Shown here: one piece after another, positions 26,583-35,963 of the stretch
How positions within the stretch are numbered: the stretch's first letter is position 1
Layout: each line of letters opens with the position of its first letter
NCBI RefSeq assembly: GCF_027622875.1
Contig: NZ_JAPZVP010000032.1
Span: 1-39,712 of the forward strand
Source: Glycomyces luteolus
Lineage (GTDB): Bacteria; Actinomycetota; Actinomycetes; Mycobacteriales; Micromonosporaceae
Length of the DNA: 39,712 nucleotides
Direction: 5' to 3'
Program-made: the position numbers and the translations under genes
Notes under the pieces: generated by a model
Told to the model about the DNA's origin: nothing
Database searches by the model: none
What the model saw: the letters and a program-made list of their open reading frames with translations, nothing else

Positions 26583-26795
26583 GTCGTCGGATCTCGGCGC
26601 CGACCCCGGTGCCGGTGCGGCTCGCTCCGGCGACCGCGAAGGAGACCGGGTCGAGCAGGGGCCGCAGGGAGAGCCGCTCAGAGGCCCGCTCGCGCTCGCG
26701 ATGTCGTCGACGAGCGCGCCGTCGAGGTCGGCGGGCGCGACCGGGCGGATGCCGACGATGCGGCCGTCGGCGTCGAGCGCGTCGGCGGGCGCTGG
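26583..26795 (-). pseudogene. Remnant of a GNAT/CoA-binding protein acetyltransferase (Pat-like)
   Basis: On the minus strand ALDADGRIVGIRPVAPADLD resembles the first strand and helix of the GNAT domain found in actinobacterial Pat-type acetyltransferases. In a second frame RERERASERLSLRPLLDPVS followed by FAVAGASRTGTGVGAEI joins the 'HERASERSLYLRFF' segment directly to a CoA-binding Rossmann start. So most of the GNAT domain has been deleted and the frame is broken. Intact homologues of such fused proteins are several hundred residues long. No start codon or ribosome binding site is apparent. Confidence 0.45.
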
Positions 26796-26901
26796 AGGAC
26801 GGAGGCCTGGCCCCTAGCGGTTTGGGAGCGGCCGATCCGCCCCTGTTCGAGCATCCGGCCCCCGCGGGTGCCCTTCCCAGAGTCGAACGTGCGGTGTCGC
26901 G

Positions 26902-26915
26902 GGGTCCTTGGTCCC
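26902..26915. promoter_or_regulatory. DosR-type box upstream of the response regulator (copy 1)
   Basis: GGGTC-CTTG-GTCCC differs from the symmetrical GGGAC-N4-GTCCC pattern at one position. It is paired with a second box 18 bp further on, close to two helical turns. Its location 77-90 bp before the regulator start suggests autoregulation. Confidence 0.6.
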
Positions 26916-26919
26916 TGAA

Positions 26920-26933
26920 GGGCCTTAAGTCCC
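26920..26933. promoter_or_regulatory. DosR-type box upstream of the response regulator (copy 2)
   Basis: AAGGGCC-TTAA-GTCCCTT is close to the known mycobacterial DosR consensus, including the AT-rich centre. It differs from the symmetrical core at one base. It forms a tandem with the box at 26902. Confidence 0.65.
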
Positions 26934-26991
26934 TTGCACGACGGACCTCGGGGGGATGGCCCGCGTCCGCGGATCGCTGATACTTGAGGGC

Positions 26992-27633
26992 ATGGACCAA
27001 GAACCGATCAGGGTGTTCCTGCTCGACGACCACGAGGTGGTCAGGCGGGGACTGTGCGAACTACTGGAGCGCGACGGCGACATCAAGGTTGTCGGCGAGG
27101 CCGCGGACGCGGCGGAGGCCGTCCGGCGCTTCCCCGCCGCCAGGCCGGACGTGGCGGTGCTGGACGCGCAGCTGCCCGACGGCAGCGGCGTCGACGTGTG
27201 CCGCAAGATCAAGGAGACCGACCCGGGCATCGCCGTGGTCATCCTGACCTCCTATGAGGACGATGCGACGCTGTTCGCCGCGATCGAGGCCGGGGCGGCC
27301 GGGTTCCTGCTCAAGCAGGTGCGCGGCAACGATCTTGTCGAGGGCGTGCGCACGCTCGCCGCCGGCGGGTCGCTGCTGGACGCCCGTATGACCGGCGCGG
27401 TGCTGGAACGGCTGCGAACCGGCCCGCCGACAGCCCCGGAGCTGGACCTGCTCTCCGAGCAGGAGCAGCGCATCCTCGAGCTCATCGGCAACGGGTTGAC
27501 CAATCGGCAGATCGCCGAACGGATGCACTTGGCCGAGAAGACCGTGAAGAACTATGTGACCCGTGTGCTCGGCAAGCTCGGCCTGGAGCGGCGCACGCAG
27601 GCCGCGGTCCTGGCGTCGCGGTTGTTCGGCTGA
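26992..27633 (+). CDS. DosR/DevR-like NarL-family response regulator
   Basis: A 213-aa regulator. The receiver domain (1-120) has the acidic pair Asp12-Asp13, phosphoacceptor Asp58 in VAVLDAQLPDG, the LTSYEDD switch Thr and Lys in FLLKQVRGND. The C-terminal LuxR-type HTH, GLTNRQIAERMHLAEKTVKN then YVTRVLGKLGLERRTQAAVL, closely matches the DosR DNA-binding helix region. The ATG at 26992 has only GAGGG one base away, so translation may be leaderless or start elsewhere. It is convergent with the GAF histidine kinase 24 bp away, its likely partner. Two DosR-type boxes lie 59-90 bp upstream. Confidence 0.9.
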   Translation: MDQEPIRVFLLDDHEVVRRGLCELLERDGDIKVVGEAADAAEAVRRFPAARPDVAVLDAQLPDGSGVDVCRKIKETDPGIAVVILTSYEDDATLFAAIEAGAAGFLLKQVRGNDLVEGVRTLAAGGSLLDARMTGAVLERLRTGPPTAPELDLLSEQEQRILELIGNGLTNRQIAERMHLAEKTVKNYVTRVLGKLGLERRTQAAVLASRLFG

Positions 27634-27657
27634 CCGACCGCCGTCCCGGTCCCGCCG

Positions 27658-28890
27658 TCACTTCGGCGGATCGAGCGGGATCGACCAGCGCAACTCGGTG
27701 CCGGATGGTTCGGCCGGGAGGATCGTGAACTCGCCGCCGAGCGACTCGGTCCGGGAGGCCAGGTTCGCCAGTCCCCGGCGCGGCGCCTGCGCGGGCATGC
27801 CGACGCCGTCGTCGGTCACCCGCATGCGCAGCACCGCCTCCTCGACCGCGATCCGGACGCTCACCTGCCGTGCCTTCGCGTGGCGGGCGGCGTTGGACAG
27901 TGCCTCGCGCAGCATCGCGAGCATCTCGATCCGCACCAGCTCGGGCACGTCGTCGTCGACCGGCCCTGCGAACTCCACCTGCGGCGTAAACCCCAGATGG
28001 TGGCGCACCACGCCCACAAGGCCCCGGACGGTCTGCGAGAACGCCTGGTCGGCGTCGGTGTGGAGGCTGAAGATCGCCGCGCGCAGATCGGAGATGGCGC
28101 CGTCGATCTCGTCCACCGCCGCGTGCACCCGCTCGGCCGCGACCGGCTCGCCGACCAGGTGCACGATGGACTGCAATTGCAGTCCGGTCGCGAAGAGCCG
28201 CTGGATGACCAGGTCGTGGAGGTCGCGGCCGATGCGGTCGCGGTCGCGGAAGACGACCAGGCGCTCCCGCTCGGCCTGGGAGTCCGCGAGCTGCCCGTAC
28301 AACCGGGCGTTGTCGATGGCGACGCCCGCGGCGGCCGCGAGGGCCTTGATGATGTCCTCGTCGTCGTCGGTGAACTGACCGCCGCCGCGCTTGTCGGTCA
28401 GGTACAGGTTCCCCCAGGCCTTCTCGCCGACCTTCACCGGCACGCCGAGGAATGTCCGCATAGGAGGGTGGCCGGGCGGGAAGCCGACCGAGGCGGGGTG
28501 CTTGGAGAGGTCTTCGAGGCGCAGCGGCTCGGGCACGTCGATGATGTGACCGAGGATTCCCCGGCCGGTAGGCGGATCGCCGAGCGCGACGATCTCCGCT
28601 TCGGTGAGGCCGTGGGTGCGGAAGTCGGCCAGGCCCCCGGAGTCGTCCAGGACACCGAGCGCCCCGTAGCGGGCGTCAACGAGGGTGCACGCGGCGGCCA
28701 CGATCCGGTCGAGGATCGCGGCGAGTTCAAGGTCGGACCCGATGCCGATCACGGCGTCGAGCAGCGCACGCAGCCGTTCGCGGCCCAGCACGATCTCGCC
28801 GATCCGCGACGAGAGCTCCCCCAGCAGGTCGTCGATCGGCAGGTCGTGCAGGCGTGATTCGCCATGGGGTTTGGGCGGCGTGGGGTCCAT
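27658..28890 (-). CDS. DosS/DevS-like GAF sensor histidine kinase
   Basis: A 410-aa cytoplasmic kinase. One GAF domain (about 55-200) contains [20 protein letters not shown]. His141 there occupies the place of the DosS haem ligand His149, judged by memory of DosS rather than a computed alignment. A short linker leads to the HisKA_3 dimerisation helix [20 protein letters not shown] with phosphoacceptor His225. The HATPase domain includes [14 protein letters not shown] (N box) and VTDDGVGMP (G1). Mycobacterial DosS and DosT have two GAF domains and about 575 aa; this protein has one. It likely senses oxygen, NO or redox state and phosphorylates the adjacent regulator. It is divergent from phosphoketolase, with a symmetrical DosR-type box between. 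Confidence 0.88.
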   Translation of the reverse strand: MDPTPPKPHGESRLHDLPIDDLLGELSSRIGEIVLGRERLRALLDAVIGIGSDLELAAILDRIVAAACTLVDARYGALGVLDDSGGLADFRTHGLTEAEIVALGDPPTGRGILGHIIDVPEPLRLEDLSKHPASVGFPPGHPPMRTFLGVPVKVGEKAWGNLYLTDKRGGGQFTDDDEDIIKALAAAAGVAIDNARLYGQLADSQAERERLVVFRDRDRIGRDLHDLVIQRLFATGLQLQSIVHLVGEPVAAERVHAAVDEIDGAISDLRAAIFSLHTDADQAFSQTVRGLVGVVRHHLGFTPQVEFAGPVDDDVPELVRIEMLAMLREALSNAARHAKARQVSVRIAVEEAVLRMRVTDDGVGMPAQAPRRGLANLASRTESLGGEFTILPAEPSGTELRWSIPLDPPK

Positions 28891-28953
28891 GGCTCGATCG
28901 TATCGACTTCCCTTCGGAACACAAGGGATGCCCGGCTTTGGGCCCGCGCAGTG

Positions 28954-28967
28954 GGGACTTCCGTCCC
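28954..28967. promoter_or_regulatory. Symmetrical DosR-type box between kinase and phosphoketolase
   Basis: GGGAC-TTCC-GTCCC has both half-sites perfect. It lies 70-83 bp before the phosphoketolase start and 64 bp before the divergent kinase start, so it could serve both. Confidence 0.7.
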
Positions 28968-29036
28968 TGCCGCGCGGCAGCCGCGGCGGCGAGGCTGGAA
29001 ACGCACCGAAGAACGACTACCCCAACGGAGTCACCG

Positions 29037-31415
29037 ATGGACACCACCCTCCCCGCGGCGCTGCCCGAGGCGCGCCTGCGCCAGATCGACGCCTATTGGC
29101 GGGCCGCGAACTACCTCACCGTCGGCCAGATCTACCTGCTCGACAACCCGCTGCTGCGGGAGCCGCTGCGCCCCGAGCACATCAAGCCGCGCCTGCTCGG
29201 CCACTGGGGCACCAGCCCGGCCCTCAACCTGGTCTACGCGCACCTCAACCGGTGCATCACCGAGAAGGGCCTCGACATGGTCTACATGGCCGGGCCCGGC
29301 CACGGCGGCCCGGCGATGCTCGCCAACACCTGGTTGGAGGGCACCTACTCCGAGCACCACCCCTCGGTCAGCCGCGACGAGGCCGGCATGTCCCGGCTGT
29401 TCCGCCAGTTCTCCTTCCCCGGCGGCGTCCCCAGCCACGCCGCCCCCGAAGTGCCCGGCTCCATCCACGAAGGCGGCGAACTGGGCTACGCGCTCATGCA
29501 CGCCTACGGTGCCGCGTTCGACAACCCCGACCTCACAGTCGCGTGCGTCATCGGCGACGGCGAGGCTGAGACCGGCCCGCTGGCCGCCTCCTGGCTCTCG
29601 AACGTGTTCCTCAACCCGGCCCGTGACGGCGCGGTCCTGCCGATCCTCAACCTCAACGGCTACAAGATCGCCAACCCAACCGTGCTCGACCGCATCCCCC
29701 GCAAGGACCTCCTGTCGATGATGCGCGGCTTCGGCTACGAGCCGCACCTCGTGGAAGGCGACGACCCCTCGACGATCCACCGGGCCCTGGCGGCGACGCT
29801 CGACACTGTGTTCGACCGGATTGCCGCGATCCAGCACGAGGCCCGCTCGGGCGGCGCGGTGGAGCGGCCGCGCTGGCCGATGATCGTGCTGCGCACGCCG
29901 AAGGGCTGGACCGGTCCGCGTGAACTCCGCGGCGTGCCGGTCGAGGGCACCTGGCGCTCGCACCAGGTGCCGCTGGGGGCGGTCCGGGAGGACCAGGCGC
30001 AGCTGAAGGCCCTGGAGGAGTGGCTGCGGTCGTACCACCCCGAGGAGCTGTTCGACGCGACCGGCGCGCCGGCCGCCGAGCTGCGCGTCCAGGCGCCCTG
30101 CGGCGAGAAGCGCATGAGCGCCAGCCCGCACGCCAACGGGGGGCTCCTGCTGCGCGACCTGGTGCTCCCGGACTTCCGCGAGTACGGCGTAGCGGTGGAC
30201 CGGCCCGGCGGTGCGGACGCCGAGGCCACACGGGTCCTCGGCGAATGGGTCCGCGATGTGATCGCCGCGAATCCTGACCGGTTCCGGCTCTTCGGGCCCG
30301 ACGAGGTCGCCTCCAACCGACTCGGCGCCGCCTTCGAGGTCACCGACCGCGCGTTCAACGCCCGGATCGAACCCGGCGACGACCACCTGGGGCCGGACGG
30401 CCGGGTCATGGAGGTGCTCTCGGAGCACCTGTGCCAGGGCTGGCTCGAGGGTTACCTCCTGACCGGGCGGCACGGGCTGTTCACCAGCTATGAGGCGTTC
30501 ATCCATCTGGTCGACTCCATGTTCAACCAGCACGCCAAGTGGCTCAAGACGACCAACGCTATCCCGTGGCGGCGCCCGATCGCCTCGCTCAACTACCTCT
30601 TGTCGAGCCACGTGTGGCGCCAGGACCACAACGGGTTCTCCCACCAGGACCCCGGGTTCATCGACCACGTGGTCAACAAGAAGGCCGAGGTCGTCCGGGT
30701 CTACCTGCCGCCGGACGCCAACACCCTGCTGTCCACGATGGACCACTGCCTGCGCAGCCGCCAGTACGTGAACGTCGTGGTCGCCGGCAAGCAGCCGGCC
30801 CCGAACTGGCTCACGATGGACGAGGCCGTGCGCCACTGCACGCGGGGCCTGGGCATCTGGGAGTGGGCCTCCAGCGGCGGGGACGGCGAGCCCGACGTGG
30901 TGCTCGCCTGCGCCGGCGACGTGCCGACCCTGGAGACCGTGGCCGCGGCCGACCTCCTGCGCCGCCACCTGCCGCACCTGAAGGTGCGCGTGGTCAACGT
31001 CGTGGACCTCATGCGGCTCCAGCCCGACACCGCGCACCCGCACGGCCTGCCCGACCGGCAGTACGACGCGCTGTTCACCACCGACAAGCCGGTGATCTTC
31101 GCCTTCCACGGCTACCCGTGGCTGATCCACCGGCTCACCTACGGCCGCGCCGGGCACGCGAACCTCCATGTGCGCGGCTACAAGGAGGAGGGCACCACGA
31201 CCACGCCGTTCGACATGGTCATGCTCAACGACCTCGACCGGTTCACCCTCGTCACCGACGTGATCGACCGGGTGCCGGGCCTCGGCCAGGCCGCGGCCGG
31301 GCTGCGCCAGGAGATGGTGGACGCCCGCTTGGCCTGCCGCGAGTACACCCGCGAGCACGGCGTAGACCACCCGGCCGTCGCCGACTGGCGGCCCGGCAGG
31401 CCACTGGCCCTGTAA
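29037..31415 (+). CDS. xfp: Xylulose-5-phosphate/fructose-6-phosphate phosphoketolase
   Basis: A 792-aa protein of normal phosphoketolase length. GGAG lies six bases before ATG 29037. It cleaves xylulose-5-P or fructose-6-P with phosphate to acetyl-P plus glyceraldehyde-3-P or erythrose-4-P, using thiamine diphosphate. The N-terminal block reads [30 protein letters not shown] and [10 protein letters not shown] are family signatures. The ThDP-binding motif is [11 protein letters not shown] with [12 protein letters not shown]. The C-terminal domain ends with [14 protein letters not shown] and the [14 protein letters not shown] segment. A DosR-type box lies upstream and a strong terminator follows. 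In this setting it may generate acetyl-P and ATP when respiration is limited. Confidence 0.96.
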   Translation: MDTTLPAALPEARLRQIDAYWRAANYLTVGQIYLLDNPLLREPLRPEHIKPRLLGHWGTSPALNLVYAHLNRCITEKGLDMVYMAGPGHGGPAMLANTWLEGTYSEHHPSVSRDEAGMSRLFRQFSFPGGVPSHAAPEVPGSIHEGGELGYALMHAYGAAFDNPDLTVACVIGDGEAETGPLAASWLSNVFLNPARDGAVLPILNLNGYKIANPTVLDRIPRKDLLSMMRGFGYEPHLVEGDDPSTIHRALAATLDTVFDRIAAIQHEARSGGAVERPRWPMIVLRTPKGWTGPRELRGVPVEGTWRSHQVPLGAVREDQAQLKALEEWLRSYHPEELFDATGAPAAELRVQAPCGEKRMSASPHANGGLLLRDLVLPDFREYGVAVDRPGGADAEATRVLGEWVRDVIAANPDRFRLFGPDEVASNRLGAAFEVTDRAFNARIEPGDDHLGPDGRVMEVLSEHLCQGWLEGYLLTGRHGLFTSYEAFIHLVDSMFNQHAKWLKTTNAIPWRRPIASLNYLLSSHVWRQDHNGFSHQDPGFIDHVVNKKAEVVRVYLPPDANTLLSTMDHCLRSRQYVNVVVAGKQPAPNWLTMDEAVRHCTRGLGIWEWASSGGDGEPDVVLACAGDVPTLETVAAADLLRRHLPHLKVRVVNVVDLMRLQPDTAHPHGLPDRQYDALFTTDKPVIFAFHGYPWLIHRLTYGRAGHANLHVRGYKEEGTTTTPFDMVMLNDLDRFTLVTDVIDRVPGLGQAAAGLRQEMVDARLACREYTREHGVDHPAVADWRPGRPLAL

Positions 31416-31421
31416 CGCAAG

Positions 31422-31461
31422 GCGAAAAGGGGTCGGACCGGATCGGTCCGCCCCTTTTCGC
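31422..31461 (+). terminator. Strong intrinsic terminator after phosphoketolase
   Basis: The stem GCGAAAAGGGG/CCCCTTTTCGC (11 bp) encloses a second GGACCG/CGGTCC stem. It starts six bases after the stop and its 3' arm has a TTTT run. It isolates xfp from the downstream ATPase. Confidence 0.85.
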
Positions 31462-31488
31462 ACCGCCGCCGCGGCGATCCGCGAATCG

Positions 31489-31504
31489 GGGACGAACGCT
31501 GTCC
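31489..31504. promoter_or_regulatory. Degenerate DosR-type half-sites upstream of the ATPase
   Basis: GGGAC followed seven bases later by GTCC lies 21 bp before the perfect box at 31510. The wider spacing makes it a poor palindrome. It may be a secondary site as in other tandem DosR promoters. Confidence 0.3.
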
Positions 31505-31509
31505 GGCTC

Positions 31510-31523
31510 GGGACCATCGTCCC
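31510..31523. promoter_or_regulatory. Symmetrical DosR-type box upstream of the P-type ATPase
   Basis: GGGAC-CATC-GTCCC has both half-sites perfect. It lies in the 239-bp gap between the phosphoketolase terminator and the ATPase start, about 130 bp before the ATG. Confidence 0.7.
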
Positions 31524-31654
31524 CTGCTGGATCGTCCTCCACCCGGCCAAGCTGGCGACATGAGCGAATGCAGACGAGCCGCCGCCGACGAAGCGGCAAC
31601 GCGACCGGAACCCCGGCGATGCACCGAAAGCCCCTGCACGAGTGGAGCACTCCT

Positions 31655-34384
31655 ATGACCGCCGTGATCGACACGAGCGCGCCCCCCGAATACCACCGCA
31701 TGACCGCCGACGAAGTGCTCCTCCTGCTGGGCGGCGATCCCCGCACCGGACTGTCCGCTGAAGACGCTAATGCACTGCTTGCCCGGACCGGCCCCAACAG
31801 CCTGCCCGCCGCCGCGCGCACCGGCCTGCCGGTGCGCCTCCTGCGGCAGGTCCACAATCCGCTCATCTACGTCCTGCTCGCCGCCGGAGCGATCACCGCG
31901 GTGCTCGGCGAGTACGTCGACTCGTCCGTGATCTTCGGCGTGGTCATCGTCAACGCGGCCATCGGCCTCATCCAGGAGTCCAAGGCCGAAGCCGAACTCG
32001 CCGGACTCCGCTCGATGGTCCGCACCGACGCCAGGGTCATCCGCGGCGGGCAGGAGCGGACCGTGCCCTCCGAGACACTGGTCCCCGGCGACCTGGTCAA
32101 ACTCGAGGCAGGCGATAAGGTCCCGGCGGACCTGCGGCTGACGCACGCGGTCGGGCTGCGGGTCGACGAATCGGCGCTGACCGGCGAATCCGAACCGGTG
32201 GAGAAGCACGTGGACCCGCTGCCGGAGGCGCTCCCGGTGGCCGACCGGCGCAACATGGCGTACTCGGGCACACTGCTCACCTCCGGGTCCGGCACCGGCG
32301 TCGTATGCGCCACCGGCGCCGCCACCCAACTGGGCGAGATCCACCGGCTCATCGGCGCCGCACACACCCTGACGACGCCGCTGACGGCGAAACTCGCCGG
32401 ATTCAGCCGCCTCCTGACCTTCGGCATCCTCGGCCTCGCCGCCGTCACGTTCGCGGTCGGGCTGCTGCGCGGCCACGACGCGGTCGCGATGTTCACCGCG
32501 GCGATCGCACTGGCCGTGGGCGCGATCCCGGAAGGGCTCCCCGCCGCAGTGACGGTCACCCTGGCCATCGGCGTAGCCCGAATGGCGCGGCGGCGGGCCG
32601 TCATCAGGCACCTGCCGACGGTCGAGACACTCGGCAGCACCACAGTGATCTGCACCGACAAGACCGGCACGCTCACCGAGAACCAGATGACCGTGCAAGC
32701 GATCTGGACGCCCGCGGCCCGGTACGCGGTCACCGGCACCGGCTACGCCCCGGAAGGGACCGTGCGCGACGACACGGGCACTGTGGCGGCCACCGATCGG
32801 GACCGGGCCCTGCACTGGACGCTGCTCACCGGCGTCCTCTGCAACGACGCGAGCCTCACCGGCCGCGACGGCGTCTGGAGCGTGGCCGGCGATCCGACCG
32901 AAGGGGCGATGCTCACGGCCGCCGCGAAAGCGGGCCTCGACACCGACACCGTCCGCACGCGGTGGCCCCGGGCCGCGGCCCTCCCTTTCAGCTCTGAGCG
33001 CCAGTTCATGGCCACCGCGCACCGCGGCCTCGACAGCACCGTAATCGTCCTGGTCAAGGGCGCCGTCGAACGGCTGCTCGAGCGCTGCTCGCTGCAGATG
33101 GACGCCGACGGGACGACCCGGCCCCTCGATCACCGCGCAGCGGCCGCCGCCGCGGCGGACCTGGCCGCTCGCGGACTCCGCGTCCTCGCCACCGCCATGC
33201 GTCCGAACTGCGCTGAGCCGCAAGAGATCGAGCACCTCGATGAGCTCGCGCTCGGCGACGGCCTGGTCTTCACCGGGCTCCAGGCGATGCTCGACCCGCC
33301 GCGTGCAGCTGCGGCCACGGCGGTCGCGGCCTGCCGGAGCGCCGGCATCGCCGTCAAGATGATCACCGGCGACCACGCTGCCACCGCCACGGCCATCGCC
33401 CGCCAAGTAGGGCTGCTGGAAACCGGGGACGCCCGCGTCGTCCTGACCGGCACCGAGCTGGCCGCCGTCCCCGACGGCGAACTCGCCGAAGTGGCGCATC
33501 GGAACGGCGTGTTCGCGCGCGTCTCCCCCGAGCAGAAACTGCGCCTGGTCGCCGCGCTCCAAGAGCGCGGGCACGTGGTCGCGATGACCGGCGACGGCGT
33601 CAACGACGCACCCGCGCTCCGCCAGGCCGGAATCGGGGTCGCCATGGGCGCCAGCGGCACCGACGTCGCAAAGGAAGCCGCCGACATGGTCCTCACCGAC
33701 GACGACTTCGCGACCGTCGAGGCCGCGGTCGAAGAGGGCCGCGGCGTGTTCGACAACCTGACCAAGTTCATCACCTGGACGCTGCCCACGAACCTCGGCG
33801 AAGGCCTGGTGATCCTGGCGGCCATCATGTTCGGAGCGGCCCTGCCGATCCTGCCGAGCCAGATCCTGTGGATCAACATGACCACCGCGGTCGCCCTGGG
33901 CCTCATGCTCGCCTTCGAACCCAAGGAGCCCGGGATCATGACCCGGCCGCCGCGAAAACCCGGCCAGCCGCTATTCACCGGGGCGCTGATACTCCGGACC
34001 GCGCTCGTCTCGGTCCTGCTCGTGGCCGGCGCATGGTGGTTGTTCAACTGGGAGCTCGCGAACGGTGCCGACATCGCCCAAGCCCGGACCGCCGCTGTGA
34101 ACGTCTTCGTCACCGTCCAGGCGTTCTATCTCTTCAGCTGCCGCTCCTTGACGCAGTCGGCTTGGCGGATCGGCATGTTCACGAACCCGTGGATCATCGT
34201 CGGCATCGCCGTCCAGGCGGCCGGGCAGCTCGCCATCACCTACACGCCGGCGATGAACGCCGTGTTCGACACCGCCCCCATCGGCGCCGACGTGTGGCTG
34301 CGCATCCTCGCCATCGCCGCGGCGACCAGTCTCATAGTGTCCGTCGAGAAAGGACTGCGGACACGCGCGGGCAGCGCCGCCTGA
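31655..34384 (+). CDS. P2-type cation-transporting ATPase (CtpF-like)
   Basis: A 909-aa membrane pump. GGAG lies seven bases before ATG 31655. It has the cation-ATPase N-terminal region (10-80), actuator motif TGES (176-179), transmembrane helix 4 motif PEGLP (292-296), phosphorylation motif CTDKTGTLTEN with Asp335, a nucleotide domain with VKGAVERLL, and MTGDGVNDAPAL followed by the C-terminal six-helix block. PEGLP and the Ca/Na-type C-terminal helices place it in the P2 group with SERCA- and CtpF-like pumps. The mycobacterial ctpF gene is a DosR-regulon member of similar length. A perfect DosR-type box lies upstream. The ion transported (calcium or another cation) cannot be read safely. 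Confidence 0.92.
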   Translation: MTAVIDTSAPPEYHRMTADEVLLLLGGDPRTGLSAEDANALLARTGPNSLPAAARTGLPVRLLRQVHNPLIYVLLAAGAITAVLGEYVDSSVIFGVVIVNAAIGLIQESKAEAELAGLRSMVRTDARVIRGGQERTVPSETLVPGDLVKLEAGDKVPADLRLTHAVGLRVDESALTGESEPVEKHVDPLPEALPVADRRNMAYSGTLLTSGSGTGVVCATGAATQLGEIHRLIGAAHTLTTPLTAKLAGFSRLLTFGILGLAAVTFAVGLLRGHDAVAMFTAAIALAVGAIPEGLPAAVTVTLAIGVARMARRRAVIRHLPTVETLGSTTVICTDKTGTLTENQMTVQAIWTPAARYAVTGTGYAPEGTVRDDTGTVAATDRDRALHWTLLTGVLCNDASLTGRDGVWSVAGDPTEGAMLTAAAKAGLDTDTVRTRWPRAAALPFSSERQFMATAHRGLDSTVIVLVKGAVERLLERCSLQMDADGTTRPLDHRAAAAAAADLAARGLRVLATAMRPNCAEPQEIEHLDELALGDGLVFTGLQAMLDPPRAAAATAVAACRSAGIAVKMITGDHAATATAIARQVGLLETGDARVVLTGTELAAVPDGELAEVAHRNGVFARVSPEQKLRLVAALQERGHVVAMTGDGVNDAPALRQAGIGVAMGASGTDVAKEAADMVLTDDDFATVEAAVEEGRGVFDNLTKFITWTLPTNLGEGLVILAAIMFGAALPILPSQILWINMTTAVALGLMLAFEPKEPGIMTRPPRKPGQPLFTGALILRTALVSVLLVAGAWWLFNWELANGADIAQARTAAVNVFVTVQAFYLFSCRSLTQSAWRIGMFTNPWIIVGIAVQAAGQLAITYTPAMNAVFDTAPIGADVWLRILAIAAATSLIVSVEKGLRTRAGSAA

Positions 34385-34407
34385 GCACTGATGCCACGAA
34401 TACGGGC

Positions 34408-34553
34408 CGGGGCCCCCGCGCCGCGGGGGCGCGCCCCCACGTGTGGGGGGGCGGTTTGGGGGCGGTGTGGGCGCCCCCCCCGGGGGGCCCCCCCCCCCCG
34501 CCCCCCCCCCCCCCCCACCCCCCCCCCCCCCCCCGCCGGGGGCGCCCCGCCCC
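34408..34553. repeat. Second G/C homopolymer tract, probable assembly artefact
   Basis: About 145 bases are dominated by long pure C or G runs (C runs over 15). It sits between the converging ends of the ATPase and a universal stress protein gene. This is the same kind of place as the tract at 5796. The flanking GGGGCCCCCGCGCCGCGGGG looks like genuine hairpin sequence that degrades into homopolymer. The true terminator sequence is unresolved. Confidence 0.75.
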
Positions 34554-34574
34554 ACATTGTGTGCGGGTCAGTAG

Positions 34575-35018
34575 TCAGTCGGCTGTGCGGACGACGAGGA
34601 CCGGGCAGTGGGCGTGGCTGACGCAGTACTGGCTCACCGACCCGACGAGCGCGCCCACGAACGACCCGTGGCCGCGGCTCCCGACGATGAGCATGTGGGC
34701 GCCCTCGGACTGCCTGATCAGCACCCGCGCCGGGTGGCCCTCGACCACGTGCCGCTGCACCCGCACCGAGGGGTGCTCGGCAGTGGTCTTCTCCACGGCG
34801 TTGTCGAGGAAGCGCCGCGCCTCCGCGGCGAAATCGCTCGCGGCCACAACCGTCGCCCCCGAACCGTAGGCGTAGGGGTACTGCCACGCGTGGACCGCGG
34901 TGACCTCCAGATGCAGCTTCTCGGCATAGGCGAGCGCCCATTCGAACGCCTGCTGCGACGACGCCGAGCCGTCGACGCCGACGACGATGCGGCCGTCGGC
35001 GTGGTTGAAGTCCTTCAT
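34575..35018 (-). CDS. Universal stress protein (UspA domain)
   Basis: A 147-aa single-domain protein. ATG 35018 follows GAGGAAGAG; upstream in-frame codons are less likely. The first strand is GRIVVGVDGSASSQQAFEWA, and the ATP-binding loop is LIVGSRGHGSFVGALVGSVS near residues 110-130, so it is of the ATP-binding USP class. In DosR regulons such proteins are abundant and link to survival in non-growing cells. It is convergent with the ATPase across the G/C tract. A degenerate DosR-type box is 65-78 bp upstream. Sequence is very close to the gene at 35468. Confidence 0.92.
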   Translation of the reverse strand: MKDFNHADGRIVVGVDGSASSQQAFEWALAYAEKLHLEVTAVHAWQYPYAYGSGATVVAASDFAAEARRFLDNAVEKTTAEHPSVRVQRHVVEGHPARVLIRQSEGAHMLIVGSRGHGSFVGALVGSVSQYCVSHAHCPVLVVRTAD

Positions 35019-35082
35019 GGCTCTTCCTCTCTCTTGCATGGCCTTCACCTGCAAGTCTTCTCGCGCGAGCGATGCCGATGCA

Positions 35083-35096
35083 GAGCCGAAAGTCCC
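35083..35096. promoter_or_regulatory. DosR-type box upstream of the minus-strand stress protein
   Basis: On the minus strand TTGGGGACTTTCGGCTC matches the left half and centre of the mycobacterial DosR consensus. The second half-site is degenerate (three of five). It lies 65-78 bp from the stress-protein start. Confidence 0.5.
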
Positions 35097-35399
35097 CAAT
35101 AGGCGGTGCCTCTGGTCCACGCTCCCGAGGCGGAGCGCGCGGGCACCGGCGCTCGCCGCCCCGCGTTCGCGCGATCCGGCCGCGCGACGCTGCTACGGTC
35201 GAATCGAGGGCGCGAGCCCCCTGTCATGGAATCGAGCCGCCACCGGCGAGACGGCCGGCGGCAGGCAGCGCGGAGGCTGATGTGGAGCACGAGCGAGAGC
35301 CGGTCCAACTGGATCCCAAGTCGCGAAGTGACCGGCCTGCGCCTGAGCATCACCCACTGAGTCCGCTTCCGCTTCTCGTGACCACCGGCCCCTGGACGA

Positions 35400-35413
35400 G
35401 GGACCTTCGGCAC
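35400..35413. promoter_or_regulatory. DosR-type box upstream of the plus-strand stress-protein operon
   Basis: GGGAC-CTTC-GGCAC has one perfect half-site and a degenerate second. It is 55-68 bp before ATG 35468. Confidence 0.45.
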
Positions 35414-35467
35414 TGATTCAGCGCTCCCGCCGCGGCGAGACTGGAGACCGAGAGGAAGGAGCGGGTC

Positions 35468-35908
35468 ATGTCGAACCGCAGTCAGGAGCAAGGCATCGTC
35501 GTCGGCGTCGACGGATCGGCCTCGTCGAAGCAGGCCCTCGCATGGGCGCTGCGCCACGCCGACACCGCCGGTCTGCCGATAACGGCGGTCCTGGCATGGG
35601 AGATCCCGGCCAACTACGGGACCGCGGCGATGGTGCTGCCCGCGGCGGAGTTCGCCGACGAGGCCCAGCGCGCACTCAAGCAGGTGGTGGACGAGGCCGC
35701 GGCGGCGTTCCCGAACGTGCAGGTGGAGTCGCGGATCGTGGAAGGCCACCCCGCGAAGAACCTGCTGAAAGAGGCCGAGCACGCGCAGCTGCTCGTGGTC
35801 GGCTCGCGCGGGCACGGCGGATTCGTCGGAACGATCCTCGGCTCGGTGAGCCAGTACTGCGTCACCCACGCCAAGTGCCCCGTCCTGGTGCTCCGCGGCG
35901 CCGAATGA
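35468..35908 (+). CDS. Universal stress protein (UspA domain)
   Basis: A 146-aa single-domain protein. GGAAGGAGCGGGTC lies before ATG 35468. It has GIVVGVDGSASSKQALAWAL at the start and the ATP-binding loop LVVGSRGHGGFVGTILGSVS. It ends ITH/CP-type TKCPVLVL-like (AKCPVLVLRGAE). It is first in an apparent operon with a 2-hydroxyacid dehydrogenase (55-bp gap) and another stress protein. The repeated USP-dehydrogenase-USP layout suggests joint induction under low oxygen. Confidence 0.93.
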   Translation: MSNRSQEQGIVVGVDGSASSKQALAWALRHADTAGLPITAVLAWEIPANYGTAAMVLPAAEFADEAQRALKQVVDEAAAAFPNVQVESRIVEGHPAKNLLKEAEHAQLLVVGSRGHGGFVGTILGSVSQYCVTHAKCPVLVLRGAE

Positions 35909-35963
35909 GACCGGTGCGCCGGCGGCGCGTTTCCGCCGCCGCACCCACGAAAGGAGGCCCGCC

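Larger units (their letters stand above)
35019..35467. other. Divergent intergenic region between two universal stress genes
   Basis: This 449-bp stretch holds the DosR-type half-boxes at 35083 and 35400, near each flanking gene. Between them is an open frame (35226-35360) with no ribosome binding site and no recognised pattern. A degraded gene may lie here, but none can be identified. Confidence 0.5.

Noticed and set aside
29031..31550. Long minus-strand open frame opposite phosphoketolase
   Set aside because: Antisense shadow of a gene with clear thiamine-diphosphate enzyme motifs.
30539..31654. A very long open frame running from within phosphoketolase into the ATPase
   Set aside because: The first part is a shadow frame of xfp. 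The ATPase begins at 31655 with its own ribosome binding site.
35226..35360. Small plus-strand open frame between two stress-protein genes
   Set aside because: No ribosome binding site, no recognisable family and arginine-rich composition typical of chance frames in GC-rich DNA.
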